A DNA stretch of 64,000 nt from NCBI GenBank assembly GCA_020632995.1, contig JACKEN010000013.1:119398-183397 (forward strand), given 5' to 3'. This document shows, one piece after another, positions 62,069 to 64,000 of this stretch; positions within the stretch are counted from its first letter, which is position 1; every line of letters starts with the position of its first letter. The notes beneath the pieces were generated by a model. That model saw nothing but the letters and a program-made list of their open reading frames with translations, did no database searches and was not told the origin of the DNA. A program made the translations under genes and the position numbers. The DNA comes from Deltaproteobacteria bacterium. GTDB taxonomy: Bacteria; Myxococcota; Kuafuiibacteriia; Kuafuiibacteriales; Kuafuiibacteriaceae.

Positions 62069-62111
62069 AAAACCTGCCTTACATTGACCCAGATCCGGGT
62101 TTGGGTGCGAA

Positions 62112-64000
62112 GTGTCGGGCGTGTTTGCCTCCCGCCGCATTTTCCGCACCCTCGTCCTCCTGGGCGGCCTGACCGCGGCCACCGCCGGCTGCCGCAGCTG
62201 CACCCAGCCCGGGCCGCCGCCGCCGCCCGAGCCCCAGTGGACGCCTCCGTCCGACGTAGCTCGCCTGGTGCTGCGGAGCCCGGCCGGCGCCTGTGATCCC
62301 GAGCGGCTGAAGGTGCAGGGCACCAACCTGCGAGCCCAGCCCGTGAGCCTGTTCCCTCAGCAGGCGTCTGGCCTGAGCCGCTACTGCGTGGTCCGGCCGG
62401 CGGCCGGCCCCAGCCTCGATCGGCTGGCCTTGACGACCTACGAGGAGGCGGCGAGGTCGGCGGGCTACGAGGTCGAGCGGGACTACAACGTGGTCCTCAC
62501 CGCCGGGCCCCTGATGACCCTGCCGCGCCCCGAGAACCGCGAGACGTACATCGAGCGGGCCGGCGCCCTCAAGACCGGGACCTGGCCTGCGCAGGCCAAG
62601 CCCACGCGCATCGCGTTGGTGGACAGCGCTGACACCACTGCCGCCGTCGGCTGGTCGGTGCCTACGCCGTCGACCGCGGACCACGGGACGCTCCTCGCCC
62701 GCCTCATGGAGGAGCTGATCTGCCCCGACGGGGATCCCAACAGCGACAAGTGTCTGGGGGTGGTGCGGCCCTACAAGGCGCTCAGCGTGAACACCGCCCA
62801 GGGCCCCCAGGGCGCGGTCTCCGAGCTGGCCGAGCGCATCGTGGACGCAGTGAACGACGCCAAGACCGACGAGGTGGGTCAGCTCGTGATCAACCTGAGC
62901 GTGGGCTGGGTCCCGGTGCCCCAGCTCGGCGGCCCCGACATCGACAAGCTCCCGCTCCCCGCCGCCGCGGTGGCCGACGCCCTGCGCTTCGCGGCCTGCC
63001 GCGGCGCGGTGACCTTCGCCGCCGCCGGCAACAACATGGGCGGCCCCAACGGCAACTTCGACACCGGCTTCGTCTACCCGGCGGGCTGGGAGAACGACAA
63101 GACCACGGTGGACTGCAAGCCCTTCACCGGCGACGACACCAAGTACGACGGCAGCCTGGTCCACGCGGTGGGCGGCGTGGGCGCCGACGCCCGGCGCCTG
63201 GCCCTGACCCGGCAAGGCTCCTTGCCGACCCTGGTGGGCTACGCCGACGACGGCGTGGCGAGCAGCGTAGCGGGCGCCCCCGGCCCCGGCCAGTACACCG
63301 CCCCCATCAGCGGCACCTCCCTGGGCACCGCGGTGGTGAGCGCCGCCGCCGCCGCGCGCTGGACCCTGCAAGCCACGTTGACCAACGTCCAGCTCCCCAA
63401 CGAGCTCCGCGACCCCGTGACCTCGTCCCCCGAGACCCCGGACAAGACCTTCGGCGCCTTCACCGCGGTCTCCACCGTGCGGGCGTGCGAGCAAGCGATC
63501 GCCGCGTGCGGCGGCGGAGGCTGCGGCGGCACGGTGTGGGACTGCCCGGTCATGAGCGCGGCTGGCCCGAGCGCGGCGACGTTCACCGCGCTGGAGGCGG
63601 GGATGACGGTGAAGGTGGTCAGCGGGCTGACGACGCAGAACTGCAGTGGTCTGGACGTGACGGGGCCGCAGGGGTTCATCACCTGCCCGAATGGCTACGT
63701 CACGAGCTTGGATGAGACGCCGTGGGTGCACCCGCAGCCGGGACATGACCCGTGCCTGCCCTGCCTCATGAGGATCCAGAACGCACTCCAGGCAACGATC
63801 CTCGTGGAACGCACACTGCCCTGGCAGAAGGCTTGGGTCGTGTTCGAGACTCTGAACGGAAGCACCAGGACGTTCGTTGACCTACAAGGGATCATCGCCA
63901 AGGAGGCACTTGGAACGCCTGTGCAGGATCCTGGACTTGTGCTCAAGGACCTACCTGTGGACCAGGCCTTCTCGGCTGGCTACCGAGCCAAGCTCCTCGT
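62112..64000 (+). CDS. Subtilase-family (S8) lipoprotein, 3' end outside window
   Basis: About 629 codons visible from GTG 62112 (GTG 62121 also possible); no stop before the window edge. Lipobox TAATAGC (Cys 27), then a Pro-rich linker. Triad: Asp 171 in ALVDSADT, His 191 in ADHGTLLARL, Ser 403 in SGTSLGTAVVSAAAA; oxyanion Asn region AAAGNNMGG. A long insert separates His and Ser. The C-terminal part has Cys pairs (CGGGGCGG, CPNGYV, CLPCL). It may be secreted and surface-anchored. Intact as far as seen. Confidence 0.85.
   Translation, partial: MSGVFASRRIFRTLVLLGGLTAATAGCRSCTQPGPPPPPEPQWTPPSDVARLVLRSPAGACDPERLKVQGTNLRAQPVSLFPQQASGLSRYCVVRPAAGPSLDRLALTTYEEAARSAGYEVERDYNVVLTAGPLMTLPRPENRETYIERAGALKTGTWPAQAKPTRIALVDSADTTAAVGWSVPTPSTADHGTLLARLMEELICPDGDPNSDKCLGVVRPYKALSVNTAQGPQGAVSELAERIVDAVNDAKTDEVGQLVINLSVGWVPVPQLGGPDIDKLPLPAAAVADALRFAACRGAVTFAAAGNNMGGPNGNFDTGFVYPAGWENDKTTVDCKPFTGDDTKYDGSLVHAVGGVGADARRLALTRQGSLPTLVGYADDGVASSVAGAPGPGQYTAPISGTSLGTAVVSAAAAARWTLQATLTNVQLPNELRDPVTSSPETPDKTFGAFTAVSTVRACEQAIAACGGGGCGGTVWDCPVMSAAGPSAATFTALEAGMTVKVVSGLTTQNCSGLDVTGPQGFITCPNGYVTSLDETPWVHPQPGHDPCLPCLMRIQNALQATILVERTLPWQKAWVVFETLNGSTRTFVDLQGIIAKEALGTPVQDPGLVLKDLPVDQAFSAGYRAKLL

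Larger units (their letters stand above)
194..63225. repeat. Dispersed interrupted palindrome GCAAG-N4-CTTGC
   Basis: Twelve perfect copies: 194-207, 5789-5802, 15920-15933, 21220-21233, 22432-22445, 24258-24271, 29575-29588, 34300-34313, 43205-43218, 47303-47316, 61627-61640, 63212-63225. Relatives with paired arm changes: GCAGG-N4-CCTGC at 13572, 14069, 15652, 31803, 38123, 41376, 43386; GCAAC-N4-GTTGC at 31960 and 57971. One-mismatch copies include 6188, 6540, 6762, 7641, 11223, 13149, 13991, 15483, 20067, 21969, 26564, 30985, 35026, 35320, 44239, 48021, 56800 and 60501. Nearly all lie inside genes. Counted by eye. Confidence 0.8.

Noticed and set aside
62065..62085. TTGAAA and TACATT as a promoter for the subtilase gene
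   Set aside because: Spacing is only about 9 bases, far from the 17 expected.
1..64000. tRNA, rRNA, insertion sequences, prophage and attachment sites
   Set aside because: Looked for T-arm-like words, transposase motifs and long terminal repeats; none found.

Overview
The window is a chromosomal segment of a very GC-rich (about 70% or more by eye) Gram-negative bacterium, most probably a myxobacterium (Myxococcota/Deltaproteobacteria). Support: a MYXO-CTERM sorting tail (gene 27099-29702), three Ser/Thr protein kinases plus a PEGA-domain membrane protein cut by the left edge, many lipoproteins with Asp-Ser-Gly/Asp-Thr-Gly or Ala/Pro-rich linkers, enhancer-binding proteins for sigma-54, large TPR proteins, and outer-membrane beta-barrels. 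I saw no rRNA, tRNA, CRISPR array, insertion sequence or prophage.

Layout. 1-9020: a truncated PEGA membrane protein, glutaryl-CoA dehydrogenase, a secreted PPC-domain lipoprotein, an active/inactive pair of M16 peptidases, and a convergent alpha/beta-hydrolase-like lipoprotein. 9072-18504: a giant (about 2,100 aa) TPR protein coupled to a left-handed beta-helix protein, then a beta-lactamase-fold lipoprotein. 18508-23598 (minus): probable operon of alpha/beta hydrolase, kinase-ATPase (PknK-like) and an ECF-type sigma factor. 23653-29702: an outer-membrane protein, then on the minus strand a YWTD-like propeller lipoprotein, its coupled partner, and a MYXO-CTERM beta-helix protein. 29858-34005: two propeller-like lipoproteins and a barrel protein in one tight operon, followed by a sigma-54 activator, a zinc-ribbon kinase and its coupled TPR/PEGA protein, ending at a 12-bp bidirectional terminator. 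38760-45578: YkgJ-type cysteine-cluster protein, TolC, a PEGA-like secreted protein, a TPR protein and another kinase. 45669-47624 is a broken lipoprotein gene. 47742-50810: MscS channel, a barrel protein and YchF. 50967-53211 is a second broken gene (carboxypeptidase-regulatory-like repeats plus PDZ). 53488-57253: trypsin-like lipoprotein, an excisionase-type antitoxin with a PIN toxin, and an AspT/YidE-type transporter. 57345-64000: a sigma-54 activator whose FHA domain is frameshifted off, a Uma2 protein, a radical-SAM/methyltransferase pair, and a subtilase lipoprotein cut by the right edge.

Genes lie in short, tightly coupled units (GTGA or TGATG overlaps at five junctions). The dominant theme is envelope proteins plus phospho-signalling and sigma-54 control.

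The most unusual DNA-level signal is a dispersed 14-bp interrupted palindrome, GCAAG-N4-CTTGC. I found twelve perfect copies scattered across unrelated coding regions, plus nine perfect relatives with arms GCAGG/CCTGC or GCAAC/GTTGC and about twenty one-mismatch copies. Spacing between the arms is always four bases. The arms put the less-used codons CAA, TTG, GCA and CTT into genes that otherwise prefer CAG, CTG/CTC and GCG/GCC. It resembles in behaviour the cyanobacterial HIP1 iterated palindrome, but is a different word.
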